Source of the DNA: Verrucomicrobiales bacterium
GTDB lineage: Bacteria > Verrucomicrobiota > Verrucomicrobiia > Limisphaerales > UBA9464
DNA length: 25,282 nucleotides
NCBI GenBank assembly: GCA_003445095.1
Contig: DLVS01000816.1
Span: 1-25,282, forward strand
Direction of reading: 5' to 3'
This document shows, one piece after another, positions 15,611 through 23,582 of this stretch. Both the position numbers and the translations under genes were made by a program. Each line of letters opens with the position of its first letter. The first letter of the stretch is position 1. The notes below the pieces were generated by a model, which was given only the letters and a program-made list of their open reading frames with translations, was not told the origin of the DNA and made no database searches.

Positions 15611-15719
15611 TACAGAGGTCAGACGCCAGATGCCAAAGTTCAGAAAGCACCGACTTTCCAAGGCGCCTGCCCTCTGACCGCCGACCTCTGCCCTCTGCCT
15701 TCTGACCGCCGTCCTCTGA
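15611..15719. repeat. Degenerate CAGAGGTC-type repeats, right flank of the IVS gene
   Basis: The part next to the gene has TACAGAGGTCAGACGCCAG in the same orientation as the left flank. The part next to the pump gene (15667-15719) carries several inverted copies such as CCTCTGACCG, GACCTCTGCC and CCTCTGCCTT. The repeat runs to within five bases of the pump start codon, so the pump gene's native leader has been replaced or overwritten. Confidence 0.7.
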
Positions 15720-15723
15720 ACCA

Positions 15724-18700
15724 ATGCTCGACCGCCTCCTCGAATTTTCCGTCCGCCAGCGCGTGTTCGTGTTGCTGGCCACGCTGGTGTTGGTCGGCGT
15801 GGGGCTTTGGTCGGCGTGGCGGCTTCCGATTGATGCGGTGCCTGACATTACGAACGTGCAGGTGCAGGTGAATACGTCGGTTCCGGCTCTGTCGCCCGAA
15901 GAGGTCGAGAAACTGGTTACGTTCCCGATCGAAATGGAGATGTCAGGCATTCCGGGTATGACCGAGCTGCGCTCCCTCGCCAAGTTCGGCCTGTCTCGGG
16001 TGACGCTGATTTTCGAGGACGGCACGGACATCTACCGCGCGCGTCAACTCGTCAGTGAACGTCTGCAAAACGCCGCGGACAATCTCCCGCCGGGCTTGGC
16101 GCCCAAGCTGGCGCCCATCTCGACCGGCCTCGGCGAAATCTATTACTACGTGGTGGATTATTCGCCAGACGCGACCAACAAGCCCGCCAAGCGCGCCGAC
16201 CAACTGATGGAGCTGAAACAGATTCACGACTACCTGGTGAAACCTCGTCTTCGCAGCACGCCCGGCGTGGCGGAGGTCAACGCCAGCGGCGGATACGAGA
16301 AGCAAATCGTGATCAGTCCCGATCCGCGCAAACTTGCCAGTGTTGGCTTGAGCTTCAGCGAAGTGGCCGACGCCATCGGTGAAAATGTCGAGAACGCAGG
16401 CGGCGGCATCGTTCAAATCGGCGGCGAGCAAATCAATCTGAGGGCGGCTGGCCGGGTGCAGACCTTGGAAGAGATTGCCGACCTGCCGCTCAAATTCGCC
16501 GCCGGCGTGACGCCGATTCGCGTCAAAGACGTGGCGGAAGTGGGTATCGGTTCGGCGATGCGGACGGGTGCATCCACCTATAATGGCGACGAGTGTGTGT
16601 TGGGCGCAGCGCTGATGCTGGCCGGAGAAAATAGTCGCCTCGTGGCGCAGCGGGTGAAGGAGAAGTTAGCGGAGATCCAGGAGAAGCTGCCGCCGGGCAT
16701 TAAGATTACGACCGTTTATGATCGAACCGTGCTCGTCGACCGCACCATTGGGACGGTCGAGAAAAGTCTCTTCGAAGGTGCGATTCTCGTGGTACTCGTG
16801 CTGCTCCTTCTCCTCGGTAACTGGCGCGCGGCTCTAATCGTTTCGCTCGCCATCCCGTTGTCCTTACTCTTTGCGCTTACCGGGATGGTACAGGGCCACG
16901 TTTCGGGTAACTTGATGAGCCTGGGTGCCATAGACTTTGGCCTCATCGTGGACGGCGCGGTCGTAATGGTGGAGAACATCGTGCGTCACCTCGGAGTAAA
17001 GCAGCATAAACTCGGACGCCGCCTCACCGCCGAAGAACGGGCTCGGGAGGTTCTCTTTGCCGCAAAGGAAGTGGCGAGCCCGATGTTCTTTGGCGTCGTG
17101 ATCATCACCGTGGTGTATGTTCCGATTCTCGCGCTCACGGGCATCGAAGGGAAAATGTTCCGGCCGATGGCGATCACCGTGATTTTTGCGTTAGTTGGTG
17201 CGCTCGTGCTGTCGTTGACCTTGATGCCAGCGCTCTGCTCGTGGTTTTTGCGCGGCGATATCCGTGAGCAAGACCCGTGGCTTATTCATGGGGCGAAGCG
17301 ACTGTATTCTCCCGTCCTCACTTTCTCACTGCGCTTCCGCTGGGTGGTGGTGGCTTGCGCGGTTGGCCTTTTTGCACTGGCGAGTTTCGTTTTTGTCCGG
17401 CTTGGGGCGGAGTTCGTGCCGCAACTCGACGAAGGCTCGCTGGCCGTGCAGCTCATACGCACCACCAGCATCGGACTTGATGCCTCCGTCTCGATGCAGG
17501 AACGAAGTGAGAAGCTGCTCCTCAAAGAGTTCCCTGAGGTGGCCTACACGTTCTCTCGGATTGGCACTGCGGAGGTCGCGACTGACCCGATGGGGCCGAA
17601 CGTCGCCGACACCTACATCATGCTGAAGCAGCCCGCGGACTGGCGGAAAGTGGATGGCCGAACCATTACGAAAGGCGCACTGGCAGAACTGATGGCGGCA
17701 GAAATCGGTCGGCATGTTCCAGGTCAAGGGACGTTGGTGTCGCAGCCCATTCAAATGCGGTTCAACGAAATCCTTGAAGGTGTCCGCGCTGACATATCGG
17801 TGAAGATCTTTGGCGACGACTTCGCGACGCTGGAACGATTGGGCAACGAGGTGCGTGAAGTGCTCGAAGGGGTCCGCGGTGGTGAAGTCGAGTTCGATGC
17901 CCTGGGCAAGTCCCCGAGTCTCGAAGCGGTACCCAACCGAGCGGCGCTGGGGCGTTATAATCTCCACGCCGCCGAAATTAATAAAGTGATGACATCCGCC
18001 TTAGCGGGGCAAGAAGTCGGCAAGCTAATCGAGGGCAATCGTCGCTTCGACATTGTGGTCCGCCTGGCGGAGAACGAACGCCAAAAACTCGACGACCTCG
18101 GCCGGTTGCCGGTGCGGGTCGAAGGCGGACTCTTGTCCCTGAGCAAAGTTGCCGACTTCAAGAATAGCGAACAGGTCGCGGCGATTACCCGTGAGTTCGG
18201 TCAACGCCGCGCCGCCCTCATGGTCAATCTCAGCGGACGGGATGTGCAGAGTTACGTGGACGAAGCGATGGCCAAGGTGAGCGAGAAGGTGGTCGTGCCG
18301 CCCGGTTATACCATCGAGTTCGGCGGACAGTTCAAAAACCTCCAAAAAGCGCGCGCTCGGCTGGCGATCGTGGTGCCGCTGGGGTTGCTGCTCATATTCG
18401 TCCTCGTATTTTTCGCACTGGGCAGCGTGCGACAATCGGTTCTGGTTTACACGGGGATCCCGCTGGCAGTTACCGGAGGCGTCTTCGCTCTTTGGCTGCG
18501 CGAGCTGCCGTTCAGCATCAGCGCAGGAATTGGGTTTATTGCTTTGAGCGGAGTGGCGGTGCTGAACGGCCTCGTGATGATCAGCATTTTCAATCTGCTG
18601 CGCGAACAAGGCAAGAGCGTCGCTGAAGCTGTGAATCTTGGCGCGCTCACCCGCCTACGCCCGGTGCTGATGACCGCCCTCGTTGCGTCGTTGGGGTTTG

Positions 18701-18876
18701 TGCCGATGGCCTTGGCGCAAGGCGCGGGCGCGGAGGTGCAGCGTCCGCTCGCGACGGTTGTGATCGGCGGCATCCTCTCGTCCACGTTTCTCACGCTCGT
18801 GGTGCTGCCCACGCTTTACGAATGGGTGGAGTGCTGTTTAAAGCCGGCGGCTGACCCCAAAGGCGAGCTTTCGTAA
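15724..18876 (+). CDS. czcA: Heavy-metal efflux RND pump, CzcA family
   Basis: A 1050-residue inner-membrane proton/metal antiporter of the HME-RND family, at the usual length. The N-terminal helix region (RQRVFVLLATLVLVGVGLWS) leads to PIDAVPDITNVQVQVNT and SPEEVEKLVTFPIE, hallmarks of CzcA/CusA proteins. TM4 reads DFGLIVDGAVVMVEN with Asp404, Asp410 and Glu417, matching the proton-relay residues Asp402, Asp408 and Glu415 of Cupriavidus CzcA. The DFG...DGA...VEN form is typical of divalent-cation pumps (Zn, Co, Cd, Ni) rather than the AIG...DAA...IEN form of Cu/Ag pumps. Two large periplasmic loops are present. It should work with the outer-membrane factor and short adaptor upstream, from which it is separated by the IVS cassette. 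Confidence 0.9.
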   Translation: MLDRLLEFSVRQRVFVLLATLVLVGVGLWSAWRLPIDAVPDITNVQVQVNTSVPALSPEEVEKLVTFPIEMEMSGIPGMTELRSLAKFGLSRVTLIFEDGTDIYRARQLVSERLQNAADNLPPGLAPKLAPISTGLGEIYYYVVDYSPDATNKPAKRADQLMELKQIHDYLVKPRLRSTPGVAEVNASGGYEKQIVISPDPRKLASVGLSFSEVADAIGENVENAGGGIVQIGGEQINLRAAGRVQTLEEIADLPLKFAAGVTPIRVKDVAEVGIGSAMRTGASTYNGDECVLGAALMLAGENSRLVAQRVKEKLAEIQEKLPPGIKITTVYDRTVLVDRTIGTVEKSLFEGAILVVLVLLLLLGNWRAALIVSLAIPLSLLFALTGMVQGHVSGNLMSLGAIDFGLIVDGAVVMVENIVRHLGVKQHKLGRRLTAEERAREVLFAAKEVASPMFFGVVIITVVYVPILALTGIEGKMFRPMAITVIFALVGALVLSLTLMPALCSWFLRGDIREQDPWLIHGAKRLYSPVLTFSLRFRWVVVACAVGLFALASFVFVRLGAEFVPQLDEGSLAVQLIRTTSIGLDASVSMQERSEKLLLKEFPEVAYTFSRIGTAEVATDPMGPNVADTYIMLKQPADWRKVDGRTITKGALAELMAAEIGRHVPGQGTLVSQPIQMRFNEILEGVRADISVKIFGDDFATLERLGNEVREVLEGVRGGEVEFDALGKSPSLEAVPNRAALGRYNLHAAEINKVMTSALAGQEVGKLIEGNRRFDIVVRLAENERQKLDDLGRLPVRVEGGLLSLSKVADFKNSEQVAAITREFGQRRAALMVNLSGRDVQSYVDEAMAKVSEKVVVPPGYTIEFGGQFKNLQKARARLAIVVPLGLLLIFVLVFFALGSVRQSVLVYTGIPLAVTGGVFALWLRELPFSISAGIGFIALSGVAVLNGLVMISIFNLLREQGKSVAEAVNLGALTRLRPVLMTALVASLGFVPMALAQGAGAEVQRPLATVVIGGILSSTFLTLVVLPTLYEWVECCLKPAADPKGELS

Positions 18877-18913
18877 CCCGTTTCTTCGCATGATTAATCA
18901 CGCTTGAATTCTT

Positions 18914-19387
18914 ATGAATCGAACCCTTCGTAGCTTCACCTTGGCCGCCGCGCTTGGCGTGGGACTGGCTTTCACGACCGTCGCCGCTGAAAACGCTGCG
19001 GATCAACCCCAACACGCTCACAAGCATTTGGGCGGCCCCAACGGTGGCAGACTCCTGGAAACCCAACCTCGCGCCGAGTTCTTCGTAGAGAAAGATCGCC
19101 GCGTGATCATTCGCTTCTACAACGAAGACTTGAAGCCCGTCGCCGCCTCGGAGCAGACGGTGACCGTCATCGCGGAAGCGAAGAGCGGAAAGGTCAAGAT
19201 TGAGTTCGCGAAGGACGGCGACGCCCTCCGGAGCCAGACCACGCTCCCGGAAGGCGACGGCTACAACCTCGTCGTGCAAGTGCGCCCCAAGGCGGGCGTC
19301 AAACCGCAGAATTTTCGGTTCAAGCTCGACCTCGCGACCTGCCAGGAATGCCAACGGCTCGAATACGCCTGCACGTGTGAGCATTGA
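18914..19387 (+). CDS. His/Cys-rich periplasmic protein of the metal-efflux locus
   Basis: A 157-residue exported protein with signal peptide MNRTLRSFTLAAALGVGLAF ... VAA. The mature N-terminus has a His cluster (HAHKH, 34-38) followed by LGGPNGGRL. The centre is a beta-rich domain (RAEFFVEKDRRVIIRFYNED ... QTVTVIAEAKSG). The extreme C-terminus is Cys-rich, CQEC at 143-146 and CTCEH at 153-157. Similar small proteins lie next to CzcA/CusA genes, but I know no named function. Binding or buffering metal for the pump is inferred from composition and from lying 37 bases after the pump gene. It appears to be the last gene of the locus. Confidence 0.65.
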   Translation: MNRTLRSFTLAAALGVGLAFTTVAAENAADQPQHAHKHLGGPNGGRLLETQPRAEFFVEKDRRVIIRFYNEDLKPVAASEQTVTVIAEAKSGKVKIEFAKDGDALRSQTTLPEGDGYNLVVQVRPKAGVKPQNFRFKLDLATCQECQRLEYACTCEH

Positions 19388-19546
19388 ACTCCAGCGCCGT
19401 TACTGAACCGCTGATGAAAGCCAGTCTGCAGGCTCGGCGCCGGAAGAGGTTTCTGGCTGAGAATCGTGAGATGCACCGAGCCCGCCGAGCCCGTTCGTCC
19501 GCGGCGAAACACTTTCCTCTTTTCTCAGGCCCCCCTAGGCTGCCGA

Positions 19547-20767
19547 ATGCCTTTCCGACAATTGGGGCTTTCAACGCAAGTCCTCCAAGGAGTTCAGGCG
19601 ATGGGCTACACCGCGCCGACTCCCATCCAACTGCGAGCTATCCCTCTCATTCTTGCCGGGAAAGATCTCATCGGCAGCGCCCAGACTGGTACGGGGAAAA
19701 CCGCGGCTTTCGCCTTGCCCATTTTGACGAAGCTCGATCGTCCCGCGCCCGGACCGCGCGTCCTTGTGCTCGAGCCTACTCGCGAACTCGCCGCTCAGGT
19801 CGAGACCGCTTTTCGAGCGTTGGCTCGATTCACTTCGCTGCGCATTGGACTCGTGTACGGTGGCGTCGGCTACGGCCTTCAAAATGATTCTCTGCGGCGT
19901 GGCGTCGATGTGCTGATCGCGACCCCGGGCCGCCTGTTAGACCATCTTCAACGCCGCACGTTGCGGCTCAACCTGGTCCAATATCTCGTACTCGACGAGG
20001 CTGATCGAATGCTGGACATGGGGTTTATGCCGGACGTTCGCCGGATCATTGAACACTGTCCCAAAAAGCGGCACACCAGCCTCTTCTCCGCCACCGTTCC
20101 TCCGGACATCGCGGCATTGATTCGCTGGGCTCTCCACGAACCGGAATCGGTTGAGATTGGCGCACGGCGGTCTCCGGCGGAAACCGTCAAACATGTCATT
20201 TATCCGGTGGTCGATGAGCAGAAGACCGACCTCCTGCTCGCCTTGCTGGAGCGAGTTAATTACGACTCCGTGATCATTTTTTGCCGGACTCGCATTCGAG
20301 CGGATCGCATCGGCCATTTGCTCAAGAAGAACAATCACGCCGTCGCCATCCTTCACTCTGATCGGACGCAGAAGGAAAGAGAACATGCGTTGAAGGGTTT
20401 CCGAGATGGGTTCTTCGAGGTCCTGGTGGCGACCGATATCGCGGCGCGTGGCTTGGACATTCCGGACGTCAGCCATGTGATCAACTACGACGTGCCGCAA
20501 CATCCGGAAGATTACGTCCATCGCATAGGGCGGACGGGACGCGCCCAAACCGAGGGCGATGCGTTCACCTTGATGGCCGTGGCCGACAAGAGCCACGTCG
20601 CGGACATCGAACGGTTCATCGGCAAGAAGATCGAACGGACCAAGCTGGAAGGCTTCAACTATCAGCAGAGTGTGTTGTTTACGGCTGAAGGTGGCATCCG
20701 TCGCGACAAACCCGTGCTGGGCGCATTAATTCGGCGCGGCCGCACGTTTCGTCCGCGGCGTCGGTAG
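19547..20767 (+). CDS. rhlE: DEAD-box ATP-dependent RNA helicase (RhlE-like)
   Basis: A 406-residue helicase with all the family motifs. They are the Q motif PTPIQ (24-28), motif I AQTGTGKT (45-52), Ia PTRELAAQ, Ib TPGRLLDHL, II DEAD (150-153), III SAT (181-183), IV IIFCRTR, V ATDIAARGLDIP and VI HRIGRTGR. It should unwind short RNA duplexes using ATP in the cytoplasm, e.g. in ribosome assembly or mRNA turnover. The C-terminal extension is short and basic (RRGRTFRPRRR), as in small RhlE-type proteins. The ATG at 19547 starts right at the conserved FRQLGLSTQVLQGV; an in-frame start at 19466 would add residues without family similarity. It is unrelated to the metal locus. Confidence 0.93.
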   Translation: MPFRQLGLSTQVLQGVQAMGYTAPTPIQLRAIPLILAGKDLIGSAQTGTGKTAAFALPILTKLDRPAPGPRVLVLEPTRELAAQVETAFRALARFTSLRIGLVYGGVGYGLQNDSLRRGVDVLIATPGRLLDHLQRRTLRLNLVQYLVLDEADRMLDMGFMPDVRRIIEHCPKKRHTSLFSATVPPDIAALIRWALHEPESVEIGARRSPAETVKHVIYPVVDEQKTDLLLALLERVNYDSVIIFCRTRIRADRIGHLLKKNNHAVAILHSDRTQKEREHALKGFRDGFFEVLVATDIAARGLDIPDVSHVINYDVPQHPEDYVHRIGRTGRAQTEGDAFTLMAVADKSHVADIERFIGKKIERTKLEGFNYQQSVLFTAEGGIRRDKPVLGALIRRGRTFRPRRR

Positions 20768-20901
20768 CCTAGCCTGGCGTTTCTTGGGGTCACACCTGCG
20801 TCGATTGTTGCGGTCGACGCTTCGACGAAAACTCCTGCCCCGCGCAGAAGTATTTGCCGTTCCGACCCGAAGCACGATCACGGCGAACCCTGTTACCCCG
20901 C

Positions 20902-21819
20902 TTACTTGGTCATCGCCGGCCGAGGACGCGGTTTGTATAGCGCTAGGACGTCGGTCTGATGCCGCGATCCAGCCTTGCCGCGCGGAAACTTGCCGTCCGC
21001 AAAGACAGGACTGTCGAGCCGATCCGAGGGTTTGCCTGTCAGAATCTCGGGCGTGAGATCGGCTACGCTCTGGAGCACCCGCGTGGGTTGATAGACATAA
21101 TCGCCGACCGATTCGAGTTGGGTCGATCCGCTCAGCACCAGGTATCCGTGAATCCCGGCCTCGATGGCGCCGCGAATGTCGGTCTCCATCGTGTCGCCGA
21201 TCATCACATAGTGCTCCGGGCGACCATGCGCTTGCTCGACGAGTTTCCGGCAGGCGCGATGAAACATATAGCCGTTGGGCTTGCCGAGGTAGTAAGCGCG
21301 ACGGCCCGAACTAGCTTCGAGAAAGGCTGCGGTCGCACCGGCTCCGGGCCGAGTCTTATCGGCGGCGACGGGGCACCAATTGTCGGGATTCGTCGCCAGC
21401 AATCGGGCGCCGCGCTCGATGCATTCATGCGCCTTGGTAAGCCGTTCCATTGAGGGCGTGCCTTCACCGACTACCACGTAGCTGGGGCGCAAGGCGTCGC
21501 TGGCAATGCCCCGTTGATTGAGGGCGGTCAATAACCCGCCGTCGCCAATGGCGAAGACCGTGCAGGCGGGATCCGTCTCGCTGAGGAAATCGGCAGTGTT
21601 GAGCGCCGACGTGTAGAAGTGCCGGGCCGAAACTCCGCTGATGCCCAGATGTTTCAGTCGCACGGCCAAATCTTCTGGAGTCGGTGCCGAGTTGTTAGTC
21701 AGAAAGAGAAACGGTGTGCCGGCCGCCAGGAGTGCCGTTACGAATTCGGCCGCACCCGGGATGAGGTGGTTCTCGCGGTAGATGACACCGTCCATGTCGA
21801 TGAGATAGCCTAGTTGCAT
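20902..21819 (-). CDS. HAD-IIA family phosphatase, NagD-like
   Basis: A 305-residue cytoplasmic haloacid-dehalogenase-type hydrolase, probably acting on a sugar phosphate or nucleotide monophosphate. Motif I is DMDGVIY with the nucleophile Asp8 and acid/base Asp10. Motif II is LTNNSAP with Thr41. Motif III Lys180 lies in LGKPNGYMF, and motif IV is GDTMETD with Asp209 and Asp214. The cap domain (about residues 70-170) is of the C2 type found in NagD, PGP and AraL relatives. The last ~45 residues (ILTGKPSDRLDSPVF onward) extend past the usual end and are basic. The gene converges on the helicase across a 134-base gap holding no recognised feature. Confidence 0.88.
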   Translation of the reverse strand: MQLGYLIDMDGVIYRENHLIPGAAEFVTALLAAGTPFLFLTNNSAPTPEDLAVRLKHLGISGVSARHFYTSALNTADFLSETDPACTVFAIGDGGLLTALNQRGIASDALRPSYVVVGEGTPSMERLTKAHECIERGARLLATNPDNWCPVAADKTRPGAGATAAFLEASSGRRAYYLGKPNGYMFHRACRKLVEQAHGRPEHYVMIGDTMETDIRGAIEAGIHGYLVLSGSTQLESVGDYVYQPTRVLQSVADLTPEILTGKPSDRLDSPVFADGKFPRGKAGSRHQTDVLALYKPRPRPAMTK

Positions 21820-22299
21820 TTTGGTTCTTTATCCGCTCAACCCGACCAGTGGTCTGGTCGCGCCAGAATACTCCGGCAAAGCTCGCTGACGCGTGCTCCG
21901 GCCAAGGCGGCGAAGCAAACCGCCTGCCAAAGCCGTCGGATCACCCGTGCTCGAGCCGAAATCCCAGGTTGCAATACATTAGTTAGAAGTAGCTTACGCC
22001 AAGGTGGGTTCGCGGACAGCGGGGTAATCCCATTCCCCAAGAGTCGTCACCGAAACGTCAGCCTGAACAAAATGGGCCAGCGGGTTTCCTTTCGGGCTTT
22101 GCCAATCACCCCTCGGTTGGGCCGTGGAATAGGCTTCAACCCGAACTCCGAAATAGGGCTGGGGAGCGCCCGCCAATCCTCGCCTTCAGAGGCGAACTCC
22201 CCTCCCGAGTGCGGGTTCAACGATGGAGCTCCACTGGGCTTCGGGCGGCGAAGGTGCGCTCGGCTTGACGCCACCGACGGCGCTTCAAGATTGTTCCCC
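21820..22299. other. 480-base divergent intergenic region
   Basis: This gap lies between the divergent NagD-like and zinc-ribbon genes. It holds a perfect hairpin CGACCAG-TGGT-CTGGTCG at 21843-21860, in the NagD-like leader. A smaller stem TCGCCT-TCAG-AGGCGA lies around 22180-22195. Frames on both strands are open but have no recognisable protein. No promoter could be assigned with confidence. Confidence 0.4.
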
Positions 22300-22800
22300 A
22301 TGCCGATCTACGAGTTCGCCTGTCCCCATTGCCGGCGCGTCTTCAGCTTTTTGTCAAAACGAGTGAATCCGTCCCATTCGCCGACCTGCCCGAAATGTGG
22401 CCGAAAACACCTCAGCAAAGAAATCAGTCGTTTTGCTACGCTCAAAGGGGTCGCCGAACCGGCCGCGGGTAGCGAGGGCGGAGAAGACGAGCCGGGGATG
22501 CCTGATTTTGACGATCCTCGAGTGGCTCGGGCGATGTCGGAGATAGAAAACGATATGGAGCACCTCGACGAAAACAATCCTAAGCACATGGCCCACATGC
22601 TTAAGAAAATGAAAGGGGTGATGCCTGACGGAACGATCCCCAAAGAGTTCGACATCGCCATCAAACGTCTCGAAGCCGGAGAAGACCCGGAAAAAATTGA
22701 AGCCGATATGGGTGATGTCTTAGGAGACGCGATGGGTGGGGAAGGCGGGCCGCGATCTGGCGGCGGTTTTACCCGGGATGAGGGACTGTACGACTACTAA
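22300..22800 (+). CDS. FmdB-type zinc-ribbon protein
   Basis: A 166-residue protein starting with the MPIYEFACPHC signature of the FmdB/putative regulatory zinc-ribbon family. The four zinc ligands are Cys8, Cys11, Cys30 and Cys33 (CPHC ... CPKC). After the ribbon comes a flexible acidic stretch (EPAAGSEGGEDEPGMPDFDD), then a helical part with HMAHMLKKMKGVMPDGTIP and KRLEAGEDPEKIEADMGDVL, and a Gly-rich end (GGEGGPRSGGGF). The family is usually about 60-110 residues, so the helical tail is extra. FmdB relatives are linked to regulation only by association, so I assign no firm function. An upstream frame is open to 21814 but the signature fixes this ATG. Confidence 0.8.
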   Translation: MPIYEFACPHCRRVFSFLSKRVNPSHSPTCPKCGRKHLSKEISRFATLKGVAEPAAGSEGGEDEPGMPDFDDPRVARAMSEIENDMEHLDENNPKHMAHMLKKMKGVMPDGTIPKEFDIAIKRLEAGEDPEKIEADMGDVLGDAMGGEGGPRSGGGFTRDEGLYDY

Positions 22801-22818
22801 TCCCAATGCCGGTTTCGA

Positions 22819-23556
22819 TTAGCGAGGATTAGCGGTTTCCGGGTGGGGCGATTCGCTTTTCGCGATGGCGTCGCGCGCGAGTTTGGTAATGTAGGCCATT
22901 ACGCCGATGCACAGCACTAGCCCGGAGACGGAGAGCCACAAATGCAGCGGCGAATGCGCGGCGGGGTTGTCAGCCACCCGGGCAAGGTGCTTCGCGAGGT
23001 GTCCGAAGTACACTTCGATCAACAGCCCAGGGATCAGCCCGAGGCAGGCGATCAGATAGATGGAGAATTGGGTATTGGAGACTCCCAACGTGTAGTTTAC
23101 CGCGACGGGGCTGATTGGTGTGAGTCGGAGCAGAAACTGAAATCGAAGGCCTTCGCGGTTAACGGCGCGTTCGACGGCCGCGAGGCGGGGTTGGCGGCTG
23201 AGCCAGCGTCGGACCGTCGCGTGAAAGAATTTTCGCGACAATTGGAAATCGAGGACTGCCGTCATCAACACGGCAACCGAAATCAAAACCGTGCCGCCCA
23301 CGAGGTCAAACAGCACGCCGGCAAGGACGGCGAAGACGCTGTCCGGCACAAATACGGACGTGCTGACAATGACGAGCCCAATGAAAACCGCCCATCCCAG
23401 AGCCCCGTGACCCGCGATCCACGCCTCCAGTGCGGGCAAGTGGCGCCCGACGTATTTTCCCAGCCCGAGGGCAATGAACAACAAAAGCGCACCAATAATT
23501 AGCTTGGTCCAAGTGCGAGGCCGAATACTCAATTTGGAGAAAGTAGCCTGGGCCAT
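22819..23556 (-). CDS. TVP38/TMEM64 (VTT domain) membrane protein
   Basis: A 245-residue polytopic inner-membrane protein of the DedA/VTT superfamily, members of which are thought to scramble or transport lipids. Helices are seen around 18-40, 52-75 and 76-100, with further ones near 165-190 and 210-230. The VTT core includes VFVPDSVFAVLAGVLFDLVG and FLLRLTPISPVAVNYTLGVS, the RxxPxxP-like block typical of TVP38, followed by YLIACLGLIPGLLIEVYFGH. The tail (KLARDAIAKSESPHPETANP) is cytoplasmic. GGAG lies four bases before the ATG at 23556. The gene is 26 bases after the minus-strand YNPYTG-repeat gene and probably shares its transcript. Confidence 0.85.
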   Translation of the reverse strand: MAQATFSKLSIRPRTWTKLIIGALLLFIALGLGKYVGRHLPALEAWIAGHGALGWAVFIGLVIVSTSVFVPDSVFAVLAGVLFDLVGGTVLISVAVLMTAVLDFQLSRKFFHATVRRWLSRQPRLAAVERAVNREGLRFQFLLRLTPISPVAVNYTLGVSNTQFSIYLIACLGLIPGLLIEVYFGHLAKHLARVADNPAAHSPLHLWLSVSGLVLCIGVMAYITKLARDAIAKSESPHPETANPR

Positions 23557-23582
23557 GACACTCCATTACTTGCCCAAAGGGA

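Noticed and set aside
15226..15705. 159-residue plus-strand open frame between adaptor and pump
   Set aside because: The opposite strand encodes a clear four-helix-bundle family protein over the same span, and the plus-strand frame runs into low-complexity repeats.
22047..22301. 84-residue minus-strand open frame in the intergenic region
   Set aside because: No recognisable domain or start signal, and it spans a palindrome; more likely intergenic sequence.
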